Positions 24,643-33,144 of a stretch of DNA of 64,000 nucleotides are shown here, piece after piece; the stretch's first letter is position 1; each line of letters opens with the position of its first letter. The stretch lies in assembly GCA_944381615.1 (NCBI GenBank), contig CALWLT010000007.1, forward strand, positions 1 through 64,000, given 5' to 3'. The DNA is from an uncultured Lachnospiraceae bacterium. Its GTDB lineage: Bacteria > Bacillota > Clostridia > Lachnospirales > Lachnospiraceae. Both the position numbers and the translations under genes were made by a program. The notes under the pieces are model-generated. The model was given only the letters and a program-made list of their open reading frames with translations. It was not told where the DNA came from and searched no databases.

Positions 24643-25724
24643 CGGCTGCGGTAGAGATCCATCGCTTCGCTCAGGTTGGAAGCGGCTCCCTCCTCCAGTA
24701 TCTTCCGAAGCTCTTCCAGTTTGTCCGGAACCAGAAATTCCTTCCCCAGATACGTCTCATACGTGTCTGTGATAAACAGACGCTTTTCCTTGACCATCGT
24801 CTCCGTGCGGCGCAGGCGCTCCTTCGCCTCCTCCTGCGATTCGGCGAGATCCTCCAGCTTCTGGCGGCTGTTCCCCGTAATCTCGTCCGTAATGATGGTC
24901 CTTGTTACATTTTCAAACGTGTTCAGCGCTTCCTTCTTTTTCTGCCCGAGCTGTTCCATGTCCTGATTCATCTGGGCGATCTCGTCGTCATATTTTTCCA
25001 GATTATACGCCGACTCATTGCGATCCCTGCGGATAGAAGCGGTAATAACCCGGATCTTGCGGTTATTGGCGGCGATCAGGCTGCGGATACTCCGCCCTTC
25101 GCGCAGCGCGCTGAGATGGCGATCCTTCGTCGCGTTCCCCACGAGAACATAGATCCCGCCGAAAATCAGCACCGCCGCGCCGTAAATCAGCGCCAGATGC
25201 AGCGTCCTCCCCTCCGGCAGCATCAGATATACGCCGTAGGGAATCAGAAGGAAACAGACGGCAAACGTCAGAAGAAAGGTCAGAACTTCCCTGAACCCTC
25301 TGGGAAAATACAGCGAATAGTAGAAGCCGCTGCCGCAGAAAAACGGGACGTGCTGCGACTGGAACAGCGTCCGCATCCGCACGCGCAGCTCCCGGTTATA
25401 ATCGCAAAGCTCCTGCGTCTCCTCGCGGATTCGATCGCGGATTCCCTGATTCTTCGCCTTCTCCCGCCGCGCGCGCGTTTTCTTCAGCTTGTCCTGCAGC
25501 TTTCCGATCTCGCTGTCATAGCTCTTCTCAATCTCCTCACGGCGCTTCTGAACCGTAGAGCTGACCGTATCGCTGACCGCCTTCTTCTCCGCATCCAGGA
25601 GGCGCGAAAGACGCGCCTCCTCCTGCTGCAGCTTCGTCTCCTCCTTCGTCAGGTCCGAGAGCTCTAAAACCGCCTGTCTTGCATCCTCCAGAAATGACCT
25701 GAAATCCGTTATCGTCTGTGCCAT
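24627..25724 (-). CDS. coiled-coil membrane protein of unknown function
   Basis: 365 residues. Residues 1-115 are a strongly charged coiled coil (EEARLSRLLDAEKKAVSD; IREETQELCDYNRELR). Two membrane helices follow (about 145-170 and 178-198), then a second long coiled coil (215-330) and a short C-terminal helix. Both coiled coils are probably cytoplasmic. I do not recognise the family. It is 24 bp downstream of the CofE-like gene and probably co-transcribed. The final codons are part of the terminator stem. Confidence 0.65.
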   Translation of the reverse strand: MAQTITDFRSFLEDARQAVLELSDLTKEETKLQQEEARLSRLLDAEKKAVSDTVSSTVQKRREEIEKSYDSEIGKLQDKLKKTRARREKAKNQGIRDRIREETQELCDYNRELRVRMRTLFQSQHVPFFCGSGFYYSLYFPRGFREVLTFLLTFAVCFLLIPYGVYLMLPEGRTLHLALIYGAAVLIFGGIYVLVGNATKDRHLSALREGRSIRSLIAANNRKIRVITASIRRDRNESAYNLEKYDDEIAQMNQDMEQLGQKKKEALNTFENVTRTIITDEITGNSRQKLEDLAESQEEAKERLRRTETMVKEKRLFITDTYETYLGKEFLVPDKLEELRKILEEGAASNLSEAMDLYRSRRAAR

Positions 25725-25748
25725 TGCTACCTCCCGGAGCCGCCCTCA

Positions 25749-26948
25749 CTACTTTGTATAATTATCAAAATAGCCCTGAATCAGCACAATCGGCGTTCCC
25801 TTGTCGCCGCTGCCCGAGGTCAGATCCGCGAGCGATCCGATCAGATCCGTCAGCCGTCTCGGCGTCGTCCCCTGCGAAACCATATTTCCCGTCAGGTTTT
25901 CCGCTTTCTCATCTTTCTTCCGGATATAAGCCGAGATCGCGTCCTGCAGCGCCTCGCCGGACAGATGGGCGAAATCATTGTCTGCCAGGTATTTCAGCTT
26001 TACCTCATTCGGAGTTCCCTCCAGCCCTTCCGTGTAGGCCGGGGAAACCACCGGATCCGCCAGCTCCCAGATCTTGCCCGCCGGATCCTTAAACGCGCCG
26101 TCGCCGTAGACCATGACCTCGATCCGGCGTCCGGTCGCCTCCTTCAGCTTTTCCTGTACGCCCTTCACAAACTCCGCGCAGTGAATCGGGAACAGCTTGA
26201 CCGATTCCTCCGTCGCCTTGTTGGAACCCAGAAGGCCGTAGCGATCGTTGTAGCCGCTTCCGTCCACGCTCTCTGTCAGGATCTCGTCCAGCGAATACAC
26301 CTTCTTCGCCCCCGCCTTTAACAGATGCTTCTTCGTCCGCGCCCGCGTGTGAATATCGCAGTTTAAAACGCTCTTCGTATAGCTTAAAATCGCCCGCGGG
26401 TTGTTGGCAAACAGGATCTCTACCTCCGTCCCGCAGTCCTCGATCAGCTTCTTATAATATTCCACGTAATCCACGCCGGTAAACGGATGTTTCTCATATC
26501 CAAACAGCCGGCGGTACTCCGGCTCCGTCAGCACGTCGCTCCACGGATTCACGCCGCTCTCATCCAGCGCTTCCTCGGAAATCAGATGGTTGCCCACCTC
26601 GTCGGCCGGATAGCTGAGCATCAGGATCATCCGGCGGCAGCCCTTGGCGATTCCCTTCAGGCAGATGGCAAAGCGGTTCCGGCTCAGGATCGGAAAAATC
26701 ACGCCGACCGTATCGTCGCCGAATTTATTCCGGATATCCGCCGCAATCTGATCCGTCGTGGCATAATTCCCCTGCGCGCGCGCCACAACCGCCTCCGTAA
26801 CGGCCACGACGTCCCGATCGCGCAGCTCAAAGCCCTCGCTTTCTGCCGCTCTCAGCACGGAATCAGCCACAATCTGAACCAGATCGTCTCCCTGGCGGAT
26901 AATCGGCGCGCGCACGCCGCGGGATACGGTTCCAATGTATCTCTCCAT
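25749..26948 (-). CDS. CofE-like protein (F420-0:gamma-glutamyl ligase fold)
   Basis: 399 residues from the ATG at 26948. The N-terminal part resembles CofE: VRAPIIRQGDDLVQIVADSV, RDRDVVAVTEAVVARAQGN and later YGDGAFKDPAGKIWELADPV, where the Asp/Gly cluster would bind metal and GTP. CofE adds glutamates to coenzyme F420, but no other F420 gene is in the window and these bacteria are not known to make F420. Clostridial members of this family probably ligate an amino acid to another acid. The central region (about 130-230) is specific to the clostridial type. Promoter at 27075-27103. Confidence 0.7.
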   Translation of the reverse strand: MERYIGTVSRGVRAPIIRQGDDLVQIVADSVLRAAESEGFELRDRDVVAVTEAVVARAQGNYATTDQIAADIRNKFGDDTVGVIFPILSRNRFAICLKGIAKGCRRMILMLSYPADEVGNHLISEEALDESGVNPWSDVLTEPEYRRLFGYEKHPFTGVDYVEYYKKLIEDCGTEVEILFANNPRAILSYTKSVLNCDIHTRARTKKHLLKAGAKKVYSLDEILTESVDGSGYNDRYGLLGSNKATEESVKLFPIHCAEFVKGVQEKLKEATGRRIEVMVYGDGAFKDPAGKIWELADPVVSPAYTEGLEGTPNEVKLKYLADNDFAHLSGEALQDAISAYIRKKDEKAENLTGNMVSQGTTPRRLTDLIGSLADLTSGSGDKGTPIVLIQGYFDNYTK

Positions 26949-27074
26949 TTTGTTCTTCCCCCATCTTCCTCTTTCGCATACGGTCCCGGCCGCTCTGCCC
27001 GCGTTCCGGCAGGTATCTCCGGACGCGCTTTCCCGCCTTTGCCGTATGAAATAATTCTGTGCCATACACAGATA

Positions 27075-27103
27075 ACTCTACCATATTTTCAGAAGCTTGT
27101 CAC
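27075..27103 (-). promoter_or_regulatory. promoter of the CofE-like gene
   Basis: On the minus strand GTGACA (27098-27103), 17 bases, TAGAGT (27075-27080). A moderate match, about 125 bases before the start. Confidence 0.4.
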
Positions 27104-27135
27104 TCTTTTTACCGGACATCCGCCCCATTCTTTCC

Positions 27136-27402
27136 TCATTCTTCCAGAACCTGGATTTCCAGATAATCAAAATCAATCGGCTCGATAAAATGATCCTGCG
27201 TAAAGCGGGCCCGATCATGGCGCTTAAATTCCTCGACGGTCTTGTCCAGCCAGACCGGGTGGCCCAGATCGAACGCATAGCACAGCTGATCCAGCGCGTC
27301 CAGCACCATCGCCGTGCGCGACATGGCATAATTCCCGTTTTCAATTACCTGATCCCGAATCAGATGATTGTCCCGGACAATTTTTCCCCAGAGACGAAAC
27401 AT
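27136..27402 (-). CDS. conserved hypothetical protein, 88 residues
   Basis: 88 residues from the ATG at 27402, which has AAAGGAGGAAGG upstream; longer in-frame extensions lack such a site. The sequence is compact and mixed, with RDNHLIRDQVIENG near the start and an acidic end (FDYLEIQVLEE). I know similar short proteins from Lachnospiraceae but no function. A perfect GC hairpin (GGCGGCC-loop-GGCCGCC, 27422-27439) lies directly before the ribosome site. Confidence 0.7.
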   Translation of the reverse strand: MFRLWGKIVRDNHLIRDQVIENGNYAMSRTAMVLDALDQLCYAFDLGHPVWLDKTVEEFKRHDRARFTQDHFIEPIDFDYLEIQVLEE

Positions 27403-27458
27403 CGGTTCCTTCCTCCTTTTTGGCGGCCTGCCGGCCGCCGGACTGTTTCCGGTACGGC

Positions 27459-27491
27459 AAAAGGGAGACGCGCCCTGCCGGCCGCTCTCCC
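27459..27491 (-). terminator. weak terminator after pgi
   Basis: On the minus strand GGGAGA pairs with TCTCCC across a 17-base GC loop, followed by only four T. It lies about 75 bases after the pgi stop. Confidence 0.3.
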
Positions 27492-27565
27492 TCCCGCCGC
27501 ATCTGTCTGTTGAATTTTCACGGGCCGTCTTCACGGCCTCTTTCCCGCCCTTCGCAGGCCGTTTC

Positions 27566-28915
27566 CTACAGCCGCTTTAAAAGCCTTTCTCTGGCCTCCT
27601 CGTAACCGGGTTTCCCCAGAAGCGCGAACATATTCTTCTTATAGCTCTCCACGCCGGGCTGATTAAACGGATTTACGCCCAGCAGGTAGCCGCTCACGCC
27701 GCAGGCAAACTCAAAGAAATAGAACAGCTGGCCCAGGCTACGGGCATCCATCGCCGGGATTGTTACCTTCAGGTTAGGAACGCATCCGTCCGTGTGCGCC
27801 AGGATCGTCCCGTTCATGGCGCTCTTATTGACAAAATCGACGCTCTTTCCCGCCAGGTAATTCATCCCATCCGTGTCGACCGCCTCCTCTTCCAGAAGGA
27901 TCTCGGCCGGGGACTCTTCTACCTCCAGAACCGTCTCAAACATAATCCGGGCACCATCCTGAATGAACTGCCCCATCGAATGCAGATCCGTCGTCAGATC
28001 CACGGAAGCCGGATAAATGCCCCGCTGATCCTTTCCCTCGCTCTCGCCGAACAGCTGCTTCCACCACTCGGACACATAATGCAGGCTGGGCTCATAGTTG
28101 GCGACAATCTCCACATTTTTTCCCTTCCGGAGAAGGATGTTGCGCGCCGCGGCATACAGAAGAGCCGGATTTTCCTCGTAGGGGGTCTCCAGCGCCTTCT
28201 TCCGGCCCTCGGCCGCCCCCTCCATTAACGCCGTGATATCCGCGCCGCTGACCGCAATCGGAAGCAGGCCCACGGCCGTCAGCACCGAATAGCGGCCGCC
28301 CACGTCGTCCGGCACGACAAACGTCTCATAGCCTTCCTCGTCCGCCAGGTGCTTTAACGCTCCCTTTTCCCGATCCGTCGTGGCATAAATGCGCTTTGCC
28401 GCCTCTTCTTTTCCGTATTTTTCGATCAGCAGTTTCTTAAATACGCGGAACGCAATCGCCGGCTCCGTCGTCGTGCCGGATTTGGAAATAATATTAATGG
28501 AAAAATCCTTTCCTTCCAGCAGATCCTGCAGATCCCGCATGTATTTGCTGCTGATGCTGTTGCCCACAAAATAAATCTCCGGCGTCTTCCGCTTTCCGGC
28601 GGGCAGGTTATTATAAAAGCTATGGGACAGGAACTCGATCGCGGCCCTTGCTCCGAGATAAGAGCCGCCGATTCCGATTACCAGAAGCACCTGCGAATCC
28701 TTCTGAATCTTTTCGGCCGCCTTCCTGATCCGCGCAAACTCCTCCCGGTCATAATCCGCCGGAAGGTCAATCCAGCCCAGGAAATCGCTGCCGGCCCCGG
28801 TCCGGTCAACCAGCGTATTTCTGGCCGTAATCACACTGGCCTTCAGGTTTTCCATCTCCTCCTGACGGATAAACGCGGCTGCTCTGGAATAATCAAAGCT
28901 CACTTCTCTTCCCAT
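27566..28915 (-). CDS. pgi: glucose-6-phosphate isomerase
   Basis: 449 residues, the short bacterial form. It interconverts glucose-6-phosphate and fructose-6-phosphate. The SIS fold is clear: [16 protein letters not shown], the phosphate loop [26 protein letters not shown] (PGI signature 1 region) and the C-terminal [19 protein letters not shown], where the catalytic Lys lies. A consensus-like promoter lies upstream (29000-29028). It is a single-gene unit. Confidence 0.96.
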   Translation of the reverse strand: MGREVSFDYSRAAAFIRQEEMENLKASVITARNTLVDRTGAGSDFLGWIDLPADYDREEFARIRKAAEKIQKDSQVLLVIGIGGSYLGARAAIEFLSHSFYNNLPAGKRKTPEIYFVGNSISSKYMRDLQDLLEGKDFSINIISKSGTTTEPAIAFRVFKKLLIEKYGKEEAAKRIYATTDREKGALKHLADEEGYETFVVPDDVGGRYSVLTAVGLLPIAVSGADITALMEGAAEGRKKALETPYEENPALLYAAARNILLRKGKNVEIVANYEPSLHYVSEWWKQLFGESEGKDQRGIYPASVDLTTDLHSMGQFIQDGARIMFETVLEVEESPAEILLEEEAVDTDGMNYLAGKSVDFVNKSAMNGTILAHTDGCVPNLKVTIPAMDARSLGQLFYFFEFACGVSGYLLGVNPFNQPGVESYKKNMFALLGKPGYEEARERLLKRL

Positions 28916-28999
28916 TCTTCTCGTCTCCTTTTTCTTCTTCGCGCCGCCCGGACGGCGGCGGCTACGGTTGACAAAAAATAATCAATGCTGTTCGCCTTT

Positions 29000-29028
29000 A
29001 TTATAACAATCCTCTTTTCAAACCGCAA
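29000..29028 (-). promoter_or_regulatory. promoter of pgi
   Basis: On the minus strand TTGCGG (29023-29028), 17 bases, TATAAT (29000-29005). The start site near 28993 gives a leader of about 78 bases. Confidence 0.65.
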
Positions 29029-29047
29029 CCGCTTTCCGCTCCCTTTT

Positions 29048-29118
29048 GCACGCCCGGCTTATCTGCCCAACTTGCGCGCCCGGTTCACACGCCCGGCTTG
29101 CGCGCCTGGTTTGCGTGC
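29048..29118. repeat. GC-rich imperfect tandem repeat
   Basis: Units of about 15-20 bases built on CACGCCCGGCTT and GCGCGCCCGGTT are repeated four times between the pgi promoter and the next gene. No start codon or ribosome site suits a gene here. Confidence 0.5.
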
Positions 29119-29147
29119 GTCCACGAAGCCGCCGCTTCCCGCCGCCG

Positions 29148-30224
29148 TCAGGAGCCGGAAAAATACTCCCGCATAATCTCGCCCAGCAGCTTGGCCTCCT
29201 CGCTGCTCAGATTCCTGGTCCAGTCCGTCCCGTCCCGGCCCCGATCGCGGCTGGCCGCAATCTGATCCAGGCTCTGGCGCAGATAATCGAGATTGCGTCT
29301 GGCATGATCCGGCTGCCGCTCTGCCGTCCCGTCGTGTCCTTCCACCCCGTCCCGCGGCATATCTGCCTGGACGGCCGACCGCGCCCGGGCGCGGTCGGCT
29401 TTTTCTCTCTGCACCGTCCCGCGATAGGAACTTTCCGTTTCTTCCGGACGATCCGCTTCTTCCTCTTTCATGCTGCGCACGGTGCGCAAAAGTTCCTCCG
29501 CTTTGGAGCTGCGGCCGCGCAGCGGCCGCACGACGCAGCGCCCGGCCGTCTCGCCCCCGCTCTGTCCCGCTCCTTCTTCCTGCAGGCGTCTTCCTTCTTC
29601 CTCGTGGACCAGCCCGTCCCGAATCTCGTTTTCCCGGATCAGCCGCTCCCGGTCCCGGACGGCCTGTCCGCTCTTTCCGGAACCCGCCGGTTCGCGTCCC
29701 GCAGCCCCTTCCCGGGCCGCCCGCACAAAAACAGAATTATCCACATACTCTAAAAGGACCGTCTCCAGCTGCTGCTTTTTCTGGCCAATCTGAGCGCTGC
29801 AGTCTACGAAAGCCAGAAAAAGCCCGCCCAGCACCGCCGCCGTCGCATACAGCACAATGTAATAGGAATCCAGGCGATACCAGTAGGAGAAAAACGATCC
29901 CAGCCCGCCGGCAAACAGCCCCAGAAGAATCATCTGAAACGACAGGCTGTTCCACTGCTCCAGCGAAAGATGCATAAAGCGGAAACCGTATATCAGCTTG
30001 TCCAGATATGCCTGCGTATTCACAATGTTCTGATTCAGCCGGTATGTATTTTCTACTTTCTGCTTCAGTATTTTCAGATTCTTATTGCGGGTCATCGCCA
30101 TGTTTTCCGTTTCTTTCAGCAATCTTTTGTAGAGGCTTTGTGTGATCAGCTTGCTGACTAGGCCGACGAGGCCGATTGCCGCAAGGACCGACAACGCTTT
30201 TCCTGTCTGTAAAAACTCCAGCAT
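29148..30224 (-). CDS. membrane protein of unknown function with charged tail
   Basis: 358 residues. Three membrane helices (about 8-28, 95-115 and 120-142) flank a basic stretch with possible coiled coil (NKNLKILKQKVENTYRLNQN). The C-terminal half is cytoplasmic in appearance, Arg/Glu-rich and disordered, ending in an ordered-looking helix (DQIAASRDRGRDG, SSEEAKLLGEIMREYF). I do not recognise the family. A TATAAT at 30266-30271 on the minus strand may be its -10 box, without a good -35. The 3' end abuts the GC-rich repeats. Confidence 0.6.
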   Translation of the reverse strand: MLEFLQTGKALSVLAAIGLVGLVSKLITQSLYKRLLKETENMAMTRNKNLKILKQKVENTYRLNQNIVNTQAYLDKLIYGFRFMHLSLEQWNSLSFQMILLGLFAGGLGSFFSYWYRLDSYYIVLYATAAVLGGLFLAFVDCSAQIGQKKQQLETVLLEYVDNSVFVRAAREGAAGREPAGSGKSGQAVRDRERLIRENEIRDGLVHEEEGRRLQEEGAGQSGGETAGRCVVRPLRGRSSKAEELLRTVRSMKEEEADRPEETESSYRGTVQREKADRARARSAVQADMPRDGVEGHDGTAERQPDHARRNLDYLRQSLDQIAASRDRGRDGTDWTRNLSSEEAKLLGEIMREYFSGS

Positions 30225-30400
30225 AAAAAGCTCCCCTTTCTCTCCGGATTTTTCGGATGGCTTTTATTATAGCCGTCCGCATCCGCTTTGGGAAGATGAG
30301 AAAGGGGAAAATCGTTCGTCAAATTCTGCCTTAATTCGATTGTAAAGCGCGCCCTGATCCACATTCTGAAGGCCCGCCGAAGAGGCGTTTCCTTCTTCTT

Positions 30401-31093
30401 TTAATAACGGGATATCATTTCCAGGATCAGACGGACGCTGTGCCGGATCGCCTCCGCCTCGAACACCGCGTAGTCCATCCCGGCGCTGTCATCCGCTTTG
30501 TCAGAGATCGCGCGGATAATCAGAAACGGAATTCCGTTCAGATACGCCGCCTGCGCGATGGCCGCCCCTTCCATCTCGGTGCAGCTTCCCCCGAACTGTT
30601 CAATCAGCCACTCTTTTTTAGCCTTATCGGAAATAAACTGATCGCCGCTTACCACGCGCCCCGTAAAAGTCTGAATTTCCGGATTAACCGCCCCGTTGCA
30701 CTCCTTTGCCAGCTCAATCAGTTTCCCGTCCGCCTGAAACGAAAATGTCTCCACCCGGGGAATCTGCCCGACCGGATACCCGAATCCGCTGGCGTCCATG
30801 TCGTGCTGTACCGCGTCGGTCGAGAGCACAATATCCCCGATGTTAATCTCCGCTCTCAGGGAGCCGGCGATTCCCGTATTAATTACCGCGCTGACCGCAA
30901 AGCGGTCCGCCAGAATCTGCGTGCAGATTCCCGCATTGACTTTTCCGATCCCCGAGCGCACGACAACCGCTTCCCGGCCCCCGATCCGGCCGCGGTAAAA
31001 ATCCATCCCGGCTACGGTCGTCACGGAAACCTCCGTCATCTCTTCCTTGATTTTTGCAACCTCTTCATCCATTGCCCCGATAATTCCAAGCAT
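30401..31093 (-). CDS. mtnN: 5'-methylthioadenosine/S-adenosylhomocysteine nucleosidase
   Basis: 230 residues, normal length. It cleaves adenine from MTA and SAH in the methionine-salvage and activated-methyl cycles. Glu in MDEEVAKIKEEM (residue 9-10), VINTGIAGSL for ribose contacts, the TEMEGAAIAQAA block with the substrate Glu, and the catalytic Asp in AISDKADDSAG are all present. Its promoter (31147-31175) is back to back with that of the TSCPD gene and shares the -35 bases. Confidence 0.95.
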   Translation of the reverse strand: MLGIIGAMDEEVAKIKEEMTEVSVTTVAGMDFYRGRIGGREAVVVRSGIGKVNAGICTQILADRFAVSAVINTGIAGSLRAEINIGDIVLSTDAVQHDMDASGFGYPVGQIPRVETFSFQADGKLIELAKECNGAVNPEIQTFTGRVVSGDQFISDKAKKEWLIEQFGGSCTEMEGAAIAQAAYLNGIPFLIIRAISDKADDSAGMDYAVFEAEAIRHSVRLILEMISRY

Positions 31094-31146
31094 CGTCCTG
31101 TTCCTCCGTTTCTGTTTCGCCTGTTTTCCGGTTTCTTTCTGCCAGG

Positions 31147-31175
31147 ATTATAAAGTATTTTCCCGCGCTTGACAA
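31147..31175 (-). promoter_or_regulatory. promoter of mtnN
   Basis: On the minus strand TTGTCA (31170-31175), 17 bases, TATAAT (31147-31152). The -35 hexamer overlaps the plus-strand TTGACA of the TSCPD gene by five bases. Confidence 0.75.
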
Positions 31176-31198
31176 CACCTTTCCCCTGAGGCTATAAT
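31169..31198 (+). promoter_or_regulatory. promoter of the TSCPD gene
   Basis: TTGACA (31169-31174), 18 bases, TATAAT (31193-31198): both boxes match consensus exactly. Simultaneous use with the divergent mtnN promoter is sterically impossible. Confidence 0.8.
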
Positions 31199-31236
31199 CA
31201 TTCTCAATGAAGATCTGGTTTTGGAGGTAGTAGAAA

Positions 31237-31494
31237 ATGACATATAAAACACAGGGCGTCTGTTCCCGTGAAATCAGCTTTGAAGTAGAAGATAACAAAT
31301 TAAAAAATGTGCGCTTCGTCGGCGGATGCTCCGGCAACACGCAGGGCGTTTCCCGCCTCGTAGAGGGAATGGACATCGACGAGGTCATCGCCCGCACGGA
31401 GGGGATCCACTGCGGGTTCCGCCCCACATCCTGCCCGGATCAGCTGGCCCGGGCGCTCAGAAGCTACAAGGCCGCCCAGGAAAGCGAAACTTAA
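31237..31494 (+). CDS. TSCPD-domain protein (TIGR03905 type)
   Basis: 85 residues; GGAGG lies 9 bases before the ATG. The TSCPD signature is intact: VGGCSGNTQGVSRLVEGM and HCGFRPTSCPDQLARAL, with three conserved cysteines that may bind metal. The TSCPD domain also occurs at the end of some ribonucleotide reductases; the free-standing protein has no known function. It has a strong promoter and an excellent terminator, so it is an independent and probably well-expressed gene. Confidence 0.88.
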   Translation: MTYKTQGVCSREISFEVEDNKLKNVRFVGGCSGNTQGVSRLVEGMDIDEVIARTEGIHCGFRPTSCPDQLARALRSYKAAQESET

Positions 31495-31525
31495 TCGCCT
31501 TCCCCCGTATCCGGGATGTTGCTTT

Positions 31526-31562
31526 GGCGTACAGGAAAAACGCTTTCTTGTACGCCTTTTTT
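31526..31562 (+). terminator. terminator of the TSCPD gene
   Basis: GGCGTACAGGAAA pairs with TTTCTTGTACGCC (one G-T pair) and is followed by six T, 31 bases after the stop. Confidence 0.85.
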
Positions 31563-31570
31563 CACACCAG

Positions 31571-31626
31571 CCGCGCGTTTCGCGCCGGCCACGCGTTTCG
31601 CGCCGGCCGCACGTTTCGCGCCGGCC
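31571..31626. repeat. 18-bp tandem repeat CGCGTTTCGCGCCGGCCR
   Basis: Three head-to-tail copies of an 18-bp unit, with further degenerate GGCCGGCC/GCGGCC blocks up to about 31720. It fills the gap between the convergent TSCPD and DUF6147-like genes. On the minus strand it would encode RRET-type repeats, but there is no start or ribosome site. Confidence 0.65.
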
Positions 31627-31726
31627 GCACTTGTTTCTGCCGCACAGCGGCCGCCGTTTCTCTGACCGGCCGCTGTTCTCACTCTTATCGGCCGGCCGTG
31701 TTTCTCCGGACCGGCCGCGCTCCCTG

Positions 31727-32152
31727 TCAGCCGCTGCAGCGGCTCGCCTGAAGCGGTTCCGTCCGGCTCGAGACAATCTGCGACTGTCCGCCCGCCCACG
31801 CGCAGTGAATTCCCCGAATCCGGTAATACCGCCCGATCTTCTGCCGTTCGGATACCGCCGTATTCGTCATTCCCGACAGATCCTCCGTCGGAAAATCTTC
31901 TTTTTCCGCCCGGTACTCATAACGGGCCACCTCTTTCCAGGATCCATCCTTCTGCCGGCATTCCAGAACGGCAATATTGACGATCTCCTCGCACTCCTCC
32001 TCGGCCAGCGTCTCAATCAGAATCCCCAGCTTTCCGTTTTCCAGGCTGGTCAGCTCGACCGTCGCCGTTGAAATAATCCGCGCCGGCGGCGCGGCGGCCA
32101 GCAGGAATACGGCCGCCGTCAAAAGCGCCGCAATCCTCCCCGCTTTCTTCAT
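31727..32152 (-). CDS. secreted protein, DUF6147-like
   Basis: 141 residues. A signal peptide (residues 1-25; IAALLTAAVFLLAAAPPA) is followed by a small beta-rich domain (TATVELTSLENGKLGILIET; CRQKDGSWKEVARYEYRAE; YYRIRGIHCAWAGG). It resembles a family I remember as DUF6147, of unknown role. It follows the DUF4367 gene by 12 bp, so the two are one operon and may act together at the cell surface, possibly with the ECF sigma factor beyond murG. Confidence 0.65.
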   Translation of the reverse strand: MKKAGRIAALLTAAVFLLAAAPPARIISTATVELTSLENGKLGILIETLAEEECEEIVNIAVLECRQKDGSWKEVARYEYRAEKEDFPTEDLSGMTNTAVSERQKIGRYYRIRGIHCAWAGGQSQIVSSRTEPLQASRCSG

Positions 32153-32164
32153 TTCTGACTCCTC

Positions 32165-33013
32165 CTAATTCTCCAGATATACGTTTTCCGTAATCTGCCG
32201 GAAGATCTCTTCTTCCATTCCCCCGGACAGCTGATAATACGAGTCCCCGTCTACGATGCACGCGCTGTATTCTTCTCCCGCCTCTGTTTTGACCCGCCGG
32301 ATGACAATCTCCTTCTTCAGCAGTTCATTATAAACGCTCTCATAATCCATCCGATCAGAAATCACATTGACGGAGGTTTCCGCCTCCCGGGTCTGCTGAA
32401 CCACATGGAAGCGGCGATCGCCGTAGCGGAAATACATGGTAGCGCGGATTACCGGATTCTTCACGATCTCCGTCTTCAGATACGTCAGCCGCTCTGGAAC
32501 ATATCCCAGCCTCAGAACCGGTATGCAGGCCTGCCCGGAGATCTCCTGATAAGCCTCCTCCAGCCGATCCTCCTCCGGCAGCGTGTCGACATTGCTTAAA
32601 AGCATATCATTTTTCAGACTGTCCCGCTGCCTTACGGAATACTGGTAATTCTTTTTGGCCCCCGCCGTGATCGCCATCCCCAGCATCATCAGCGCGACGG
32701 CCGCGGCAACGATTCCAGCTTTCCAGGCAAGCCGGCGCCTCCTGGCCCCGCGAAAAGAAGAGAGCGGTTTTTCGCTTTCCTTTTCCTCCTCCCGCTCCGT
32801 CTGCCGTCCGGCGGCCGTAAGATGCCTCTCTTCGATCGCGTTTACCAGCTTCTCAAAGCCGCCGTCCGGACTTTGCAGAATTTCCGGATCCTTTACCTCG
32901 GTCTGAGCACGCAGAAAATCCCCGAGCAGCCGATCCTCGTCAACGCCGAACGCCTCCTTCAGCAGCCGCTCTGCCCCTTCTTCGCTGTTATATGTTTCGT
33001 GAGCCCGATCCAC
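32165..33013 (-). CDS. DUF4367-like membrane protein, candidate anti-sigma factor
   Basis: 282 residues from a GTG with AGGAGGG upstream. The cytoplasmic N-terminus (1-90) is acidic and helical, one membrane helix spans about 97-118 (WKAGIVAAAVALMMLGMAI), and the extracytoplasmic domain (120-282) contains RLGYVPERLTYLKTEI and an end block with YYQLSGGMEEEIFRQITENVY, fitting DUF4367. This layout is that of many membrane anti-sigma factors. An ECF sigma gene lies 1.3 kb away beyond murG. Their pairing is inference; they are not in one operon. Confidence 0.65.
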   Translation of the reverse strand: MDRAHETYNSEEGAERLLKEAFGVDEDRLLGDFLRAQTEVKDPEILQSPDGGFEKLVNAIEERHLTAAGRQTEREEEKESEKPLSSFRGARRRRLAWKAGIVAAAVALMMLGMAITAGAKKNYQYSVRQRDSLKNDMLLSNVDTLPEEDRLEEAYQEISGQACIPVLRLGYVPERLTYLKTEIVKNPVIRATMYFRYGDRRFHVVQQTREAETSVNVISDRMDYESVYNELLKKEIVIRRVKTEAGEEYSACIVDGDSYYQLSGGMEEEIFRQITENVYLEN

Positions 33014-33059
33014 GTTTTCCCTCCTGTTGCATCCGTTCCCCCGGCTTCCGACTTTGGGG

Positions 33060-33093
33060 TTGACTTTTTATGATTTCTGTTTAGTATACTAAA
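33060..33093 (+). promoter_or_regulatory. murG promoter with a palindromic operator
   Basis: TTGACT (33060-33065) and TATACT (33085-33090) with a rather long 19-base spacer. The -10 is embedded in the perfect 14-bp palindrome TTTAGTATACTAAA (33080-33093), a likely repressor site. Confidence 0.5.
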
Positions 33094-33144
33094 TAGATCC
33101 TGTTCGGGTCCTGTAAGACGTCTCTTTTGGGAGGAACCTTTATT

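Noticed and set aside
31300..31776. Minus-strand frame with RRET-type repeats
   Set aside because: It overlaps the well-supported TSCPD gene and consists of intergenic repeats without a start signal.
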